DNA of 64,000 nt. It comes from Trichoderma breve (Eukaryota; Ascomycota; Sordariomycetes; Hypocreales; Hypocreaceae). The stretch covers positions 1,240,001-1,304,000 of the forward strand of contig NC_079232.1 in NCBI RefSeq assembly GCF_028502605.1, read 5' to 3'. Both the position numbers and the translations under genes were made by a program. The notes under the pieces are model-generated. The model did no database searches and was not told the origin of the DNA. It saw only the letters and a program-made list of their open reading frames with translations. The stretch's first letter is position 1; each line of letters starts with the position of its first letter. Positions 27,830-39,485 of the stretch are shown here, in pieces.

Positions 27830-29412
27830 TTACAACTTGGCAGTGTGCTTGATTTTGGTGCCAGGCTCGGCAAGCTCAACGCCGTACCTCTTCAGCAGCT
27901 CCGCCGTCTTGGCCTTCTGCCACTTGAGCTTGGCCGCCGTCTCCTTGCCGCGCTTGTTCTCGTTGCGGCCCATCTGCTGCAGATGCACCTCATCAGGGCC
28001 GTCAGCCAGACGAAGCGTTCGGATGCCAGCCCACATGTTGGCCAGGGGAGTCTCCTGAGAGACACCGGCACCGCCGTATGCCTGGACGGCACGGTCAATG
28101 ACGTTCAGAGCAGTCTGGGGAATGAGGACCTTGGCCTCGGCAATCTCCGTGAGAGCCTTCTTGGGGCCCTCCTGGTCCATCTTGACGGCGGCGTTGAGGA
28201 CGATGAGGCGTGCTGCATCGATCTCAATACGCGACTTGGCAATCCATTCGAGGATGACGCCGTGTTCGCGCAGGAGCTTGCCGAAAGGCTTCTTGTTTTC
28301 GTCGTTGACGCGCGTGAGCATCCAGTCGAGAGCTTGCTCAGCCTATAGAAACAATAGATTAGTAAAGGAATTTGATCTGTCTGTAGAAGTAGCAACGACT
28401 TACAGCACCAATGCTGCGCATAGCGTGGTGAATACGTCCAGGTCCCAGTCGGCCCTGGATAATCTCGAATCCGCGGCCCTCGCCGAGCACTAGGTTCTTG
28501 GCCGGAACACGGACGTTGTTGAAGGTGATGTGGCCGTGGCCGTGGGGAGCGTCGTCGTAGCCGTAGACCTTGAGCATTCTCTTGATGGTGATGCCAGGCA
28601 GACCAGCAGGGACCAGGATGACCGACTGCTGCTTGTAAGGATCAGCGTTCTTGGGATCCGTCTTGCCCATGACGATGTAGAGCTTGCATCGAGGGTCGCC
28701 AGCGCCGCTGGACCACCACTTGGAGCCATTGAGGACGTAGTGGTCGCCGTCGCGAGTGATCTGGAGCTGAATGTTGGTGGCATCCGATGACGCGACCTCG
28801 GGCTCAGTCATCAGGAAAGCCGAGCGAATCTTGCCCTCCATCAGGGGCTTCAGCCACTCCTCCTTCTGCGCGGCATTGCCGTACTTGGCCACGACCTCCA
28901 TGTTGCCTGTATCGGGAGCAGCGCAGTTGCACGCCTCCGAGGCGCTGCGCGAGCGGCCCAGCCACTCTGCCATGAGGGCATACTCGAGGTTGGTCCAGCC
29001 GGGAGACTCGGCGTAGAAGCCCTTGGGCAGGAACATGTTCCACAAGCCCAGCTTGCGTGCCTTGTCCTTGAGCTCCTCGATGATAGACGGGTGGTTCTCC
29101 CAGCGGTTATCGCCTTCGCCAACCTGGGCTTCAAGGACGGGATCGGCGCTGTCGACACCTGTTAGCTCGTCGGTATAGATGGTACGGGATGTCGAGATTC
29201 GTTCGGAGGGCCTCACGGAATGCATTCTTCTTCGACAAACTTGGCGACAATGTCAATCTTCTGTCGCGCCGCCTCGCTGACGTGTGCTGAAACCTATCAT
29301 GATCAATCGCGATCCGTTAGTCCATGCATCATCCACCGCAATCCAATGCAATACAAAACACCAAGAAGGAGAGCTTTCAATAGCTTACAAGAGCTGGGAT
29401 TCGAGCCGACAT
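27830..29412 (-). CDS. Acyl-CoA dehydrogenase with peroxisomal targeting signal, 452 aa
   Basis: Four exons: 29412-29389, 29293-29217, 29148-28404 and 28342-27830. The flavoprotein fold is clear: [19 protein letters not shown] in the N-terminal helical domain; [16 protein letters not shown], the FAD and substrate-binding region of the middle domain; [14 protein letters not shown]; and a C-terminal helical domain with [17 protein letters not shown] and the [14 protein letters not shown] segment. It is most like the ACAD10/ACAD11 branch. The reaction is alpha-beta dehydrogenation of an acyl-CoA in beta-oxidation. The C-terminus is Ala-Lys-Leu, a good PTS1 signal, and no mitochondrial presequence is evident, so it is probably peroxisomal. 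Chain-length preference cannot be read. Confidence 0.9.
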
Positions 29413-30300
29413 GATGGCGAATGATGTACCAAGTCAGTACACTAAAGAGAGAAATAGAAAAAATAAGTATAAAGTATGAAAGGAGAGAACTTGAACCCAA
29501 GACTTCTCCGCAAAAAAACGTGAAGCTGTCAGATCACCAAAGACGCTGCAATGGTCTGATATTTATCTCGAGCAATGATGCGGAGCCGAGGCCAAGCAAA
29601 CGCCGTCGGGCCACGATTCGCGGAGAGATTCTGGGGTAAGCCGCAAGCCGAGGTGCAGAGTGGGGCCTCACCGACACTGATGGTCACTGCCTAGAGCGCT
29701 GTATCTGCAGCGATTTAGCGGGTGATTTTTGGCTGCTACAGCGGGACGGTTAGTGATTAGTGAGCGGGCAGAATAGACAAATAGTGCCCGGCACAGCAGC
29801 ATCATGTAATTGAATCTATACAGGCACGATTTGATCAATGGCTAAAGAGGCAAACGTATAATCAAGTCCCATAGCGTGAGATTGCTCCCAGCTACGCATA
29901 GAATCTATAGCCCCATAATCCCTTGACAAGTAGATGTATGAGATGACCGTATCAAAAGCTCTCCTCTTCCCCCTCTCTTCTCTCCCATAGCCACTAAGTC
30001 GGAGCCGAGGCTATGGCTTTGCGATCGCACCACCATCTTGAGCAATTGCAAGCGTCTCCCATCCCATCAACCAAAGAAGAAAAAAACAAGAAAATCAACC
30101 CAGACACAAAAAGAAAAAGAAATAAAAAAGGGACAAAATATTACTTTCCGCACAAACACCAACATGGCCTCGTTGTTCCATACTCTACTTCCAGACAAGA
30201 AAATGCATCAGCTCGAGGACCGGGTATGCTGTTTCTGGTTGTTCACGCTCATTCTCTGACCAGTCTCGTATCATCCAATTATCTGTCGTCCTTTCTCCGC
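29413..30300. other. Intergenic, upstream of the acyl-CoA dehydrogenase gene and 3' of ypt7
   Basis: The left part holds the dehydrogenase promoter. The right part, from about 29930, is CT- and A-rich and probably includes ypt7 3' UTR. Frames here are short and not protein-like. Confidence 0.5.
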
Positions 30301-31300
30301 TTAGCAAGCACAGCCGTCGCGGTCGTTGTCGATGTGGATATTGATGGGGTCGTCAAAGTCGCCGCTGTATTCCTCAGACTCTTCTTGAGCCAAAGCATTT
30401 CGAGCAATAACTGTCAATCGTTAGCCTATACTTTAGTCGTGTCGATAACATTATCTTCCCGTACCCTCAAATGCTTGGTCAATGTTGATGGCCTCCTTTG
30501 CACTCGTCTCAAAGTATGGGATGTCGCCCTTGGACTGGCAGAAAGTCATAGCTCGCTTGGTCGAAATCTAGTCTGCATCAGCTACCCATGCTCTGTTATG
30601 GATGTGCACAACAGGTATTCCTTACCACTCGTTTGCTCTCCTCCACATCAATCTTGTTTCCAAGTACAACCTGTAGAATAATCAGCCATGGACCAGATTA
30701 AGAGCAGCCACAGCCGTCAGACTTACAAAGGGGAAGTTGGGGGGATCTCTCGGGGAGGCCTGGATCAGAAACTCGTCTCGCCAGCTGTCCAGCGCCTCGA
30801 AGCTCTTGGAGTTGTTGACATCGTACACCAGAACGCAGCAGTCGGCTCCTCTGTAGAATGCGACGCCCAGAGACTGGAATCGCTCTTGTCCGGCTGTGTC
30901 CCAGAGCTGTCCGGATCGTTAGCATCCCTTGAACCTATGACCCTTGTCGATCCTCAAACACCTCATACCTGCATGGTGACTTGTCGGTCGTCTACCAGGA
31001 CCTCTCGCGTTAAGAAATCAGCGCCGATAGTCGCCTTGTAGCTTGCGCTGAACTTCTTGTTGACCTAATATTTCCAAATATCATTTCGCCCATTAGCCGT
31101 CGTGTGCCTCAGCAGTAGATCGGAGTCGTGGCAGGATCACGGCTTACGTATTGATTCATCAAACTCGTCTTGCCTACACCGCTATCTCCAAGGATGATGA
31201 CCTATCAAAGAAAGCAACTTTAGCATCGCTCTCACGCAGCGCAGCACCGGTAGCAGAGCTTCCATACCTTGAGAAGGACCTTCTTGTTGCGCGAAGACAT
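30301..31300 (-). CDS. ypt7: Rab GTPase Ypt7 (Rab7), 206 aa
   Basis: Seven exons: 31300-31268, 31201-31148, 31064-30969, 30906-30727, 30670-30626, 30567-30465 and 30410-30301. The P-loop is GDSGVGKT (16-23). Switch II has WDTAGQE (63-69). NKID is at 126-129 and ETSAK at 156-160. The N-terminal [14 protein letters not shown] and the VNKKF segment are diagnostic of Rab7. The C-terminus is Cys-Ala-Cys, for double geranylgeranylation by Rab GGTase. Ypt7 drives fusion of late endosomes, autophagosomes and vacuoles through the HOPS complex, after activation by Mon1-Ccz1. It is divergent from the degenerate AAA-like gene across 615 bp. Identity is essentially certain. Confidence 0.97.
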
Positions 31301-31915
31301 CTTGACTGGTTATCGTCGTACACTCGGGGCTCCAATGACGTGATAGATATGAGCCAAAAGCACAGCCGCCGCGAGCGAAGAGGCCTTCTCCGGGAGCTTC
31401 TGTTGGCAGAAAGGTGATGACGGATATCGAAAAAAGAGTGTCCGGTAGTGTGATGGAAGAAATCAGCGTCGCAAGCGTCACGAGACCTTGAAATGCTGGC
31501 TGCCTATACTTTTGAGGCTTCAATGACGAGGCTGGCTTTTGCTTTGGATTGTTGATGGCGGGCAGCGATTTAGCGCCCACCCAACGGTACCTATTAGTAG
31601 GTACCTAGACGCCCAGATATCGGTGTCGCAACCGCGGTAGGCCGTTTGCAGCTTAGCCCCATGCATAAATGTAGCCTCCGCATGATGATGCCCATAATTA
31701 AGTCATCCATATACTTGCACGTGATGAGGTACCTCTACGCTGTTGTTATGAGGCAAAGTTACATCAAGGTACATGGACACTCCCTGGCATCCATCTCATA
31801 TCGCTTGTCACCAAAGAAAGAGGAAGCTTCTCTTCCTCAGCATCTGCATTGATCCTGTGCTTCTACATACTGCAAATCGCGCTGATGGCCCTGGCGGAGC
31901 TCCCGGCGCTTTGCC
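31301..31915. other. Divergent promoter between ypt7 and the AAA-like gene
   Basis: This 615-bp region has GGTACC-rich sequence near 31587-31605 and no credible ORF. It holds the promoters of both flanking genes. Confidence 0.5.
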
Positions 31916-33149
31916 ATGGCGGATGACGATCTGCTGGAAAAGGTTCACAGCCTCAGCGACTTGGAGCTGGCCGTGCTGCTGTGTCTTGTCAATCGAGAGC
32001 ACGTCCTGATTAGCACTCCGCCGGCAGCCATTGATGACTTGGTGCAAGAGCTTCAGCTGGTATGCGACTCTTTATACACAGCCTTGTCTCTCCCATTGTT
32101 CCAATAGCTGACAATGACACACGTGCAGATAGCAAGCAAGACATACAGTCTCAAATCCGTCGTCGTCAACTGCCACCCGTCCACGACATTGGAGGATTTC
32201 GCCTCGGCTTTGCTTCTCCAGCCTCAGCAGACTCCCCTCAACTCCGCCTCGCCGGCCATCTCGCCGTTCACCCGAAACGATTCATACTTTGCGCTCAACT
32301 CGCTTTCGAACCACCGATCCTCTACACCGCTCAGCCCCCGTGCTTTCCTCTCTCCGCAGATCGCGCACTTTGTCATCGCAAAGAACCTCGACCGCGCCCC
32401 ACGAGTCGTCCAGATTCAGGCGCTCGAATTACTGCGCACGCGACGCATCTTCACTCGTACATCGGTACAGGCGGCGCCGAAGCAGTTTGTCTTCATTCCT
32501 GTCTTGGGGGCCGCAAGCGGTGGTGAAGCGCACGTAACGGCGCATCTCAATGATTTCTTCTCGGTTGCACATTGGCATAACCCAGAAGATGGATATGTCA
32601 ACTTGGATGAGGCTGAAAGTCGCAGCAAGGATGACGATGAGACGGCATCCACAGAGAGCGTTGTGAAGAAGGCTTCAAATGATACGACGCCATCGACGGC
32701 CTTGATATCAGACATTGTAAGTCATGGTCACAAACCCCTGAGTCCTGGCATCGTTATTTACAGGCAACCCTCAGGAAATCAGCCAACTCGCAAAGCTAAG
32801 CCAGGAAGTCCAAATTGACGTCGATATCCTTCGGTACCAGATGAACATCATCTCCTTCCTTCGAATGCACCGAGCAGTCGCAGGTGGTATCACGCCTGCG
32901 GCAACCAAACATCTCCACCAGCTTGTCAAAAGTCTTGCCCCTTTACATAAGCTTGATTTCGTGACGCCGGCTCTGATCGGGCTGGCCGTGAGAAAAGTCT
33001 ATCTCCACCGTATACGCATCACCGAGCCTGAAAAGGAGAGAAGTATGCAATGGGGGAGCCAGCTCGAGGCAGTAGAAGCGCTGCTCGAAGATGTAGGTCC
33101 CGAGGAAGTGATGGAAGAGGTTTTGGAAATGGTTACGGCGCCTCTGTGA
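31916..33149 (+). CDS. Conserved fungal protein with degenerate MoxR/Mg-chelatase-like AAA domain, 368 aa
   Basis: Three exons: 31916-32059, 32129-32716 and 32775-33149. I do not recognise a named orthologue. The N-terminal part (LLEKVHSLSDLELAVLLCL, REHVLISTPPAAIDDLVQEL) aligns by eye with the start of MoxR/chelatase ATPases, where the P-loop would be GPPGxGKT; here it reads STPPAAIDD. The next segment (SVVVNCHPSTTLEDFASALL) resembles the strand and loop after the P-loop. KQFVFIPVLGA and HLNDFFSVAHWHNPEDG resemble the sensor strand and the arm before the lid. A variable acidic insert separates this from an all-helical C-terminal lid (HLHQLVKSLAPLHKLDFVTP). ATP hydrolysis is unlikely. The function is unknown. 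Confidence 0.72.
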
Positions 33150-33440
33150 AAAAATCTTGTATTTTTGCTCCATGTTGATTTCTTTCAACCCGAGCCAGCT
33201 TGTCGCCAAACGAAAAAGACAAGCACCCTTAGTAATTTCCCAAGTATACATAATATAGGTAGAATCTCAGATTCCAATGGCATCACCACCACATTAAATA
33301 TGTTACGCCCAATCCAGATACCCTTCCCCAACAGCGTACATGTCATACAATGAATAATATGCTTGACGATGTAAAATAACCGATTCTAGAAGCACATTAC
33401 AATTAAATATCATGAACCGTTTAATTCATAAAAACGCCGT

Positions 33441-35237
33441 TTATGAAACCTCCTTGATCTTGCATGACCAGCCCGAGCCAGGAGCCAAAAGCGGCAGACT
33501 AAAAAAAAAAAAGAGAAAACGTTAGCAAATACACGCCAGCACCACATCATCAGAAGAGTCGTAATCTTACCTAGCTCCAAGACACCAGCCAAGCTCATTA
33601 CCCTTAATCTTCTTGGCAACCTTGACCTCGCGGTCAATGGGCATCTCATATCCGGTGTGCAGCAAAGCCATCATAAAGTTCAAATCCAGGCAGTGCTCGG
33701 GTCGGTCCTCAAGCTCCTCCAGAGCACCGGGAACGCTGGAGAAGACGTCCCAAGCCTCCTTACCGGCGCAGACCTTTTGAGTGAGATCGTGCATCTCGCG
33801 GAGAGTGAAGGAGTCGGGCATGCCGAGGGGCTTGGTGCGGTCGTAGAAGTATGAGAAGATGTAGACGTCCTCCTTGGCAAAGGTCTTGGCCAGGGCGGGC
33901 TGGTGAACACCGTTGAACGAGCAAGGGGCGAGGGTGCAGTCGGCGTCCTTCTTCAAGATCTTCTCGGCGATGTTGCGGCATTGGGCCGGGGAGGGCTGGG
34001 AAGGTCCGGTGAAGTTGAAGGAGCGGGCCTCGCCGCCGTTGACCTCGACGTCGATGGCCTTGGTGGTGCCGGGGGCGATGCAGGGGTGCACAATGGGTGA
34101 GTTCATCCAGGTTTGGTCCTCGCCCTTGACCTTGACCAACTCGTCAATCAAAGCGGAGTGGAGAGCCTTGCGAGCAGACATCAAGCCATAGCCAAGGTGA
34201 GAGTGCTGGTACAGGTCGAATTTGTGGCCGCCAAAGTCAAGCTCATACTTGTGATCGCCAGGAGCCAGCTTCTCAGGCATGCCTCCGTCCGGAGCTCCCT
34301 TAAAGGTAGGCTCGAAGACAATCTGGGTTGAGCCACCGCCGAGATCGAAGACAGCAGCAGTCTCGCTCTTGTCCGGGCCGCCAATCTTGCCGAGGAGGTA
34401 GTTGGTGGTGATCCAGGCATACACACCCTCGTCGGAACCGTCCATGATGGCAACTCCGTTTTGCTCAGCAGCCACGACCGGGAAGGGGTAGTCCTGCTCC
34501 AGGTGTCGTCTAACCTCGACTAAGATGGCGTCGGCGAGCTCCTTGCCAATCAGACGCAGACCGGCGGTAGCCTTGACAGCGACGGGAGAGCACTTCTTGA
34601 GCTGATCGGGGACGTGTTCCATAGCCACGGCCATCAAGGGGTCGAGACTCTTGGCAGCAGCAACGGGATCATTCTTGAAAGCGCTCAAACCACCAACGGA
34701 CTTTTCAGTCATCTTGAACTCCTCCTTCTCGAGCTCGGGGATGGGACCGCAGTTGTTGAACTTGTAGACGTGGATTCGCGAGCCAGTGCTGCCAGCGTCG
34801 ATCATGAGGACATACTGAACGATGGGCTTGTCCTTGGAATAGGACTTGGAGCACTTGTCGGTGCCGTAAGAAGAATCGACGGGGGCCTGGCCGCTATTGG
34901 GAGCGCCGTTGCCAGCAGCGGCAGCACCATGGTTGGCAGCGGGAGCAGCGTTAGCAGCAGGAACATTGTTGTTGTTCGCGGAGCCTTCGCCTAGAGGGCT
35001 CTTGTTGTAGACCTCGACACCGGTGGGAGACAACCAGTAGAACAGGATCATCAAGACCAGGACCAGCGCGCCCGTCTTGAGCCACCGCGACTTCTGCGAC
35101 TGCGACAGCATGGTTTCTTTCATGCTGGAGAAGAGGCCTTGGTTTCGATGACTCGGGTAGTATCGATCTGTCTTTTCGTGCGGGTCGTAGGCAGCGTGCT
35201 TGTGCTTGGTGGGCAGCGACACTGAAGTTCTCCTCAT
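33441..35237 (-). CDS. gda1: Golgi guanosine-diphosphatase Gda1, 574 aa
   Basis: Two exons: 35237-33571 and 33498-33441. It is a type II membrane protein: a basic cytosolic tail, one transmembrane helix (GALVLVLMILFYWL, about residues 57-70), an Asn/Ala/Gly-rich stem, then the lumenal apyrase domain. All apyrase conserved regions are visible: DAGSTGSR (ACR1, near 146), KATAGLRL (ACR2), DEGVYAW (ACR3) and FDLGGGSTQ (ACR4). It hydrolyses GDP to GMP in the Golgi lumen, which sustains GDP-mannose import for glycosylation. The intron acceptor follows a long uninterrupted T tract. The second exon restores the conserved C-terminus LGASLPLLAPG. It is divergent from the PPPDE gene. Confidence 0.95.
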
Positions 35238-36159
35238 CAGGTCGCGGGGCGATCAAAGAGAGACGCCGCAACGCATTAAATAACCAGGTAAAAGGAAAGA
35301 CAAGAGTGAGTGAAGAACAGTTGGATTGCGGGACGAACAACGGCACAAGGTTTCATTAATTTAGGTGGAAATGATTGGGATTGGAAAAAAGGAGTCTCAG
35401 CCAAACAAACTTCTTCCGGGGGGGTGTGGAGGGGGGAACAAGGCAAGGCACCAAGTATCTCATCACGGTATTCTGTATGGAGGGGTACTTTGCACATCCA
35501 CAAGCGGCGACGCTACAGGGTCAAAGAGCCATGGGCATTCGTGGCCAAGATTGACGAGCCATTCGCCACATTCCACAGCCCCTGAAATCGAGCGTCTCGA
35601 AGCCATCGCCCCCCCTGGATGATGCGTCAGTGGGTCGCCTTAGGCCTGAAGCGCTGGGTTTTAGCGGACCGCTGCAGGGTAAGTGCCGAGGGCATTTTAC
35701 AAGGTGGCAGGATGAGAATGTGATGGAGATGATGGAAGATTCAAGGCAAATTTGAGAAACGCTGATTCAAAATCGAGGGTTCATCCTGTTGAATCTAGCG
35801 AATATCTATTGTGAATCGTGCTTGTCGCCATCGATTTAGCATCTGCAAGAGGTTTCGGATTTAACACAGCGGAGTTTTCTGTGCCAAAGTCCGCTGCTTG
35901 GGCTGTACTGTAGCTGGAAGCTTCGTCGATTCGTACGCCATTTGCTGCCTTGATATCCAATAAATATCTATCTGACGTCGGCTTAACTCAACGCTGTCCT
36001 CTAAACTCATACCCATCACCATCTCCCGCCGTTAGATACAAGATATCCATCGCATCCCATCTAGAACTTTTCGAAATAGGCTATTTTGAAATTGCAGCCT
36101 ATTGTGTACTCAGCGCTTAATCACCACACTCGCTCACGCATCAAATACATTAGCCAAAG
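35238..36159. other. Divergent region between gda1 and the PPPDE-thioredoxin-PUL gene
   Basis: This 922-bp region contains purine-rich sequence near 35360-35450 and a run of G (35419-35439). No credible ORF. It presumably carries both promoters. Confidence 0.5.
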
Positions 36160-37954
36160 ATGGATGTTCACCTCCTTGTGTACGACTTGTCTCAGGGTTT
36201 AGCCCGCCAAATGTCCATGGGACTCCTGGGATTTCAGCTCGACGCTATTTATCATACCTCTATCGAGCTCCAGGGTCGCGAATATGTCTACGACGGAGGC
36301 ATCATCTCCATCGTCCCGGGCTCCTCGCACCTTGGCCAGCCTTTGGAAAGGCTGCATCTCGGCAAGACAAACCTCCCCATGGACGTGATTGGAGACTATC
36401 TGGAGTCAATACGATCGATTTTCACAATAGAGGTATGATGACCTGTTCAGCTGCAACTCATATGAATAAGCAGCTGCTTACTCCCAGCAATAGGCATACG
36501 ATCTGTTCCGTCACAACTGCAACAACTTCACAGATGCGTTCTCAAACTTTCTCCTCGGCAAGGGTATCCCAAGCCACATCGCACAGATGCCACAAGCAGT
36601 CCTTGACTCACCATTTGGGCGCATGCTCATGCCTCAGCTTACCCAAGGCGTCAATGCCAGTAGACAAAACGGCTCCATCCTGGGACTGCAGCAGAGTTCT
36701 CAACCTACTGCACCCGTCAAGGCCGCCTCATCTGTCAAAAATGTGACCAGTCAGTCGGAGCTATCAGCCCTCCTGGACCAGGCGAAGACATCTTGCGCGG
36801 TTGTCTACTTTACTTCTGCGACTTGTGCTCCGTGCAAGATGCTGTATCCCTTGTACGATCAGCTAGCCGAGGAATTTGCCGGCAAAGCAACCTTGATCAA
36901 GATTGACATTGCGCAGCCGCAGGCCAGTTTGGTTGCCAGTCAATACTCTATCAGCGCAACTCCCACATTCGTTACTTTCCTAAAGGGAGAACAAGAGAAT
37001 AGATGGTCTGGTGCTGACCAGGCTGCTCTCCGAGGGAACGTCCAGCTGCTGGTACAGATGGCACATCCCAGCCACCCGCATGAGAAGCTACGGCTTCCCA
37101 CATTTGCCAATCCCAATTCGAAGCCTGTATTATTTGGAAAGGTGCCGCCGATGCAGAAGTTGATGGCTAAGATGGGTGCGGAGATTTCGAGCAGGCCTGA
37201 AGTTGAGCACCTGAGAAGATTCATCGAAGACCGCACCAAGGGCGAGGTTCTGGATGCGGTGCTGCCAAATATGGGACACATGGCTAGTTTCCTTCAGGAG
37301 TCAGTCACCAAGCTGCCTATCGATACACTGTTTACCATTGTTGATCTTTTCCGGTGTGCCCTTCTGGACCCTCGAGTCAGTGGGTATTATGCCGAAGAGA
37401 CATCACACAGGACAGTCGTGAGCATCCTCAATACCGTTAACGAACAGAGCGAGTGCCCATACGCCCTGCGTCTTGTCACTTTGCAGATGACATGCAATTT
37501 CTTCTCCACCCCCTTGTTCCCAGATGAAATTCTGCGGAACGAGCACCTTCGAGCACCAATCACCCGATTAATATCAACCAGCTTCCTCGACGATGGCCAC
37601 AGCAATACTCGCGTGGCGGCATCCTCTCTCTTATTCAATATCGCTCTGACAGATCGTAAATCAAGGCTTGGGGAGGCCAGATCAAGTCTACCAGAGGAGG
37701 ATCTAATCGAGCTTGCGGCGTCTGTCGTAGAGGCAATCGCTCAGGAAGAGACATCGGCGGAAGCTCTTCAGGGTATGCTCTCTGCATTGGGTCACCTAGT
37801 CTACTTTACAAATCTTCAAGGAGAGCTGGCTGATCTCCTCCGAGCTTTGGATGCCGAAGGAACAGTATTAGCAAAGAAGAAGGCTTTTCCAAAGGAGCCA
37901 CTGGTTGCTGAGGTGGGAAGTGAACTCCTGGGGAAGGGCCTCAGAGTGCCATGA
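36160..37954 (+). CDS. PPPDE peptidase-thioredoxin-PUL domain protein, 577 aa
   Basis: Two exons: 36160-36432 and 36494-37954. The N-terminal PPPDE (DeSI-type) papain-like domain has its catalytic His32 in YHTSIE and Cys100 in RHNCNNFTDAF. The intron falls between them. A thioredoxin-fold domain follows (about 190-300), with the redox-type motif TCAPCKML near residue 205 and the cis-proline region SATPTFVTF. The C-terminal part (about 320-577) is a PUL domain, the helical ARM-like module that binds Cdc48/p97 in Doa1/PLAA. This domain combination is established for fungal members of the PPPDE superfamily. It suggests a deSUMOylating or deubiquitinating isopeptidase working with Cdc48 in cytosol or nucleus. 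The substrate is unknown. All catalytic residues appear intact. Confidence 0.9.
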
Positions 37955-38901
37955 GGATGATTAGAGGGTTGGCGTTTTAATGATGACATGATAACCCTGC
38001 TCTGCGTAAATTTACGATAGATCTCTTTATTAAGCTTAATACGATCAATTTCATACAGTATCCTCCCCATTAAAAATTCTTTTACTCTCAACTCGATATC
38101 AACTCCATTGTATATCTGAGCATGCCAATACGTGAGCACTTCTAGATGGGATACTTTGGTACTTCTATCAATTTCTTCACTGCAAAAATGCTGCTGAGTC
38201 ATCGGCACAGCTTTCCCACCGCCCCACCCTGCCGCAACCCTTTTAAGCAGCCATCGGCAGCCAATCTTTTAGAATTTTTTTTCTTCTTTTCTTTCTTTAT
38301 CAAAAAGCCAACTGAGCTGCCACGACCCTCACCCAGCTAACCCACGGTGTTGCGTTGCCTTTCCCCTCGTGGGAAACGCTCAGAAGAGTAAAACCCTTGG
38401 ATATAGGAAGTCTGCCGCTACGTTTTTTAATCAGTGGGCGGTAGACGCCAAGAAGGGGGGACATGCCAGCTTTTCGAAAGCTCGGGAATTTTTCCTTTTT
38501 GTGTGCGTTCGTGTAGTACGCCCTTGCTGTAGTGCTAAAGTGCGGCTGAAGAGCTGAAGAGGGGCTGTGCAATCTATCAGCTGCTAAACAGATGCATTTT
38601 GTTGGGACGATTTGAAGTTCCCTCGGATGTTTCCTGTTCAGCTGGGAAATTGGCTGCCTCGCATCTTGTAGTGCCTTGAGATTCTTTGGGGAATTGTGCT
38701 CGTGATGGGTTGAGTGCGAGTGAAGGGCAGAAATGTCTGGTAGCACGAAGGCTTCATCTATGACGCAAATGTCTCAAAAACATCTGTAAAGAGCCTGCAT
38801 AGTAGCTGCAGGTTTCACTGTATTAAAGTAAGAAAAGTGAAAGCTTGATAACTATTGGTACATGAAGCAAATCTGCTGAACTGAGAGCGTGGATGAATTC
38901 A
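37955..38901. other. Convergent intergenic region
   Basis: It lies between two 3' ends. A T-rich run sits at 38268-38300. A TGAGTCA motif at 38195-38201 matches the Gcn4/CPC1 site but is not near a start codon. The 148-codon frame on the minus strand (38300-38746) lacks protein character. No supported gene. Confidence 0.5.
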
Positions 38902-39485
38902 TCACGACTTTCCCTCACTCAGATTCTCGATGCCGTTGCTTCGATGCTGCTCCCTCACGAACTCTTCAATCTGGGTATCATGCTCTGGTCGATTAGGAGG
39001 TCCCGGAGGCACTTCTTTATGCTCCTCCTCTTTGTGCTCTGGATTTGATCCGCCGATGAGAGGGGCGACAGCAGGAATGGCATGTGATACTGTTGCGTGC
39101 ATGTTAGCTTTAGATGCCAGATGTAAATCGAAGAGCCATCATCATGTGGCTATGCATATATTCAACTCTGTGTTGAGGACAGTAAAAAGAGACAAAACTC
39201 ACTCTTATCGACAATATCCTTCACTGTCGAGTGTTCTTCGCTCTCATGCTGGTGAACCCGGCTGTCGATCGCCTCCTGGTCGAGCTGCTCCTTGAATGTT
39301 GGCGGCGGCGGTGCCTCCGGGATGCTGCTGTTGTTGTCGTTCTTCTTCTTGGGGGAGCTCATCATGTAGTTGACTTTGTCGTATTGGTCTCTGAGAACAT
39401 TAAAGAGAATGAAGATCAAATATAGGCCAGAAGTCGTAACGTCAATTGCGACTTTGCCGACCTTGGATTCTTTAAACGATGTCAT
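38902..39485 (-). CDS. Small conserved-looking membrane-anchored protein, 156 aa
   Basis: Two exons: 39485-39203 and 39089-38902, intron 113 nt. I do not recognise it. The N-terminus has one probable membrane helix (VAIDVTTSGLYLIFILFNVL, about residues 12-31). It is followed by a basic-polar segment, a Pro-rich stretch (EAPPPPTFKEQ), a charged helix, a small hydrophobic patch (SHAIPAVAPLIGG) and a polar tail rich in His, Glu and Pro. The join restores a continuous reading frame with a good GTGAGT donor. It is divergent from the CobW gene across 375 bp. No function is proposed. Confidence 0.6.

Noticed and set aside
27707..28348. 213-codon plus-strand frame
   Set aside because: Antisense to the last exon of the acyl-CoA dehydrogenase, which has clear family motifs.
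38195..38201. TGAGTCA, a Gcn4/CPC1-type site
   Set aside because: It lies in a convergent 3' region away from any start codon, and a 7-bp match is expected by chance.
38300..38746. 148-codon minus-strand frame
   Set aside because: No domain, irregular composition, located between two 3' ends.
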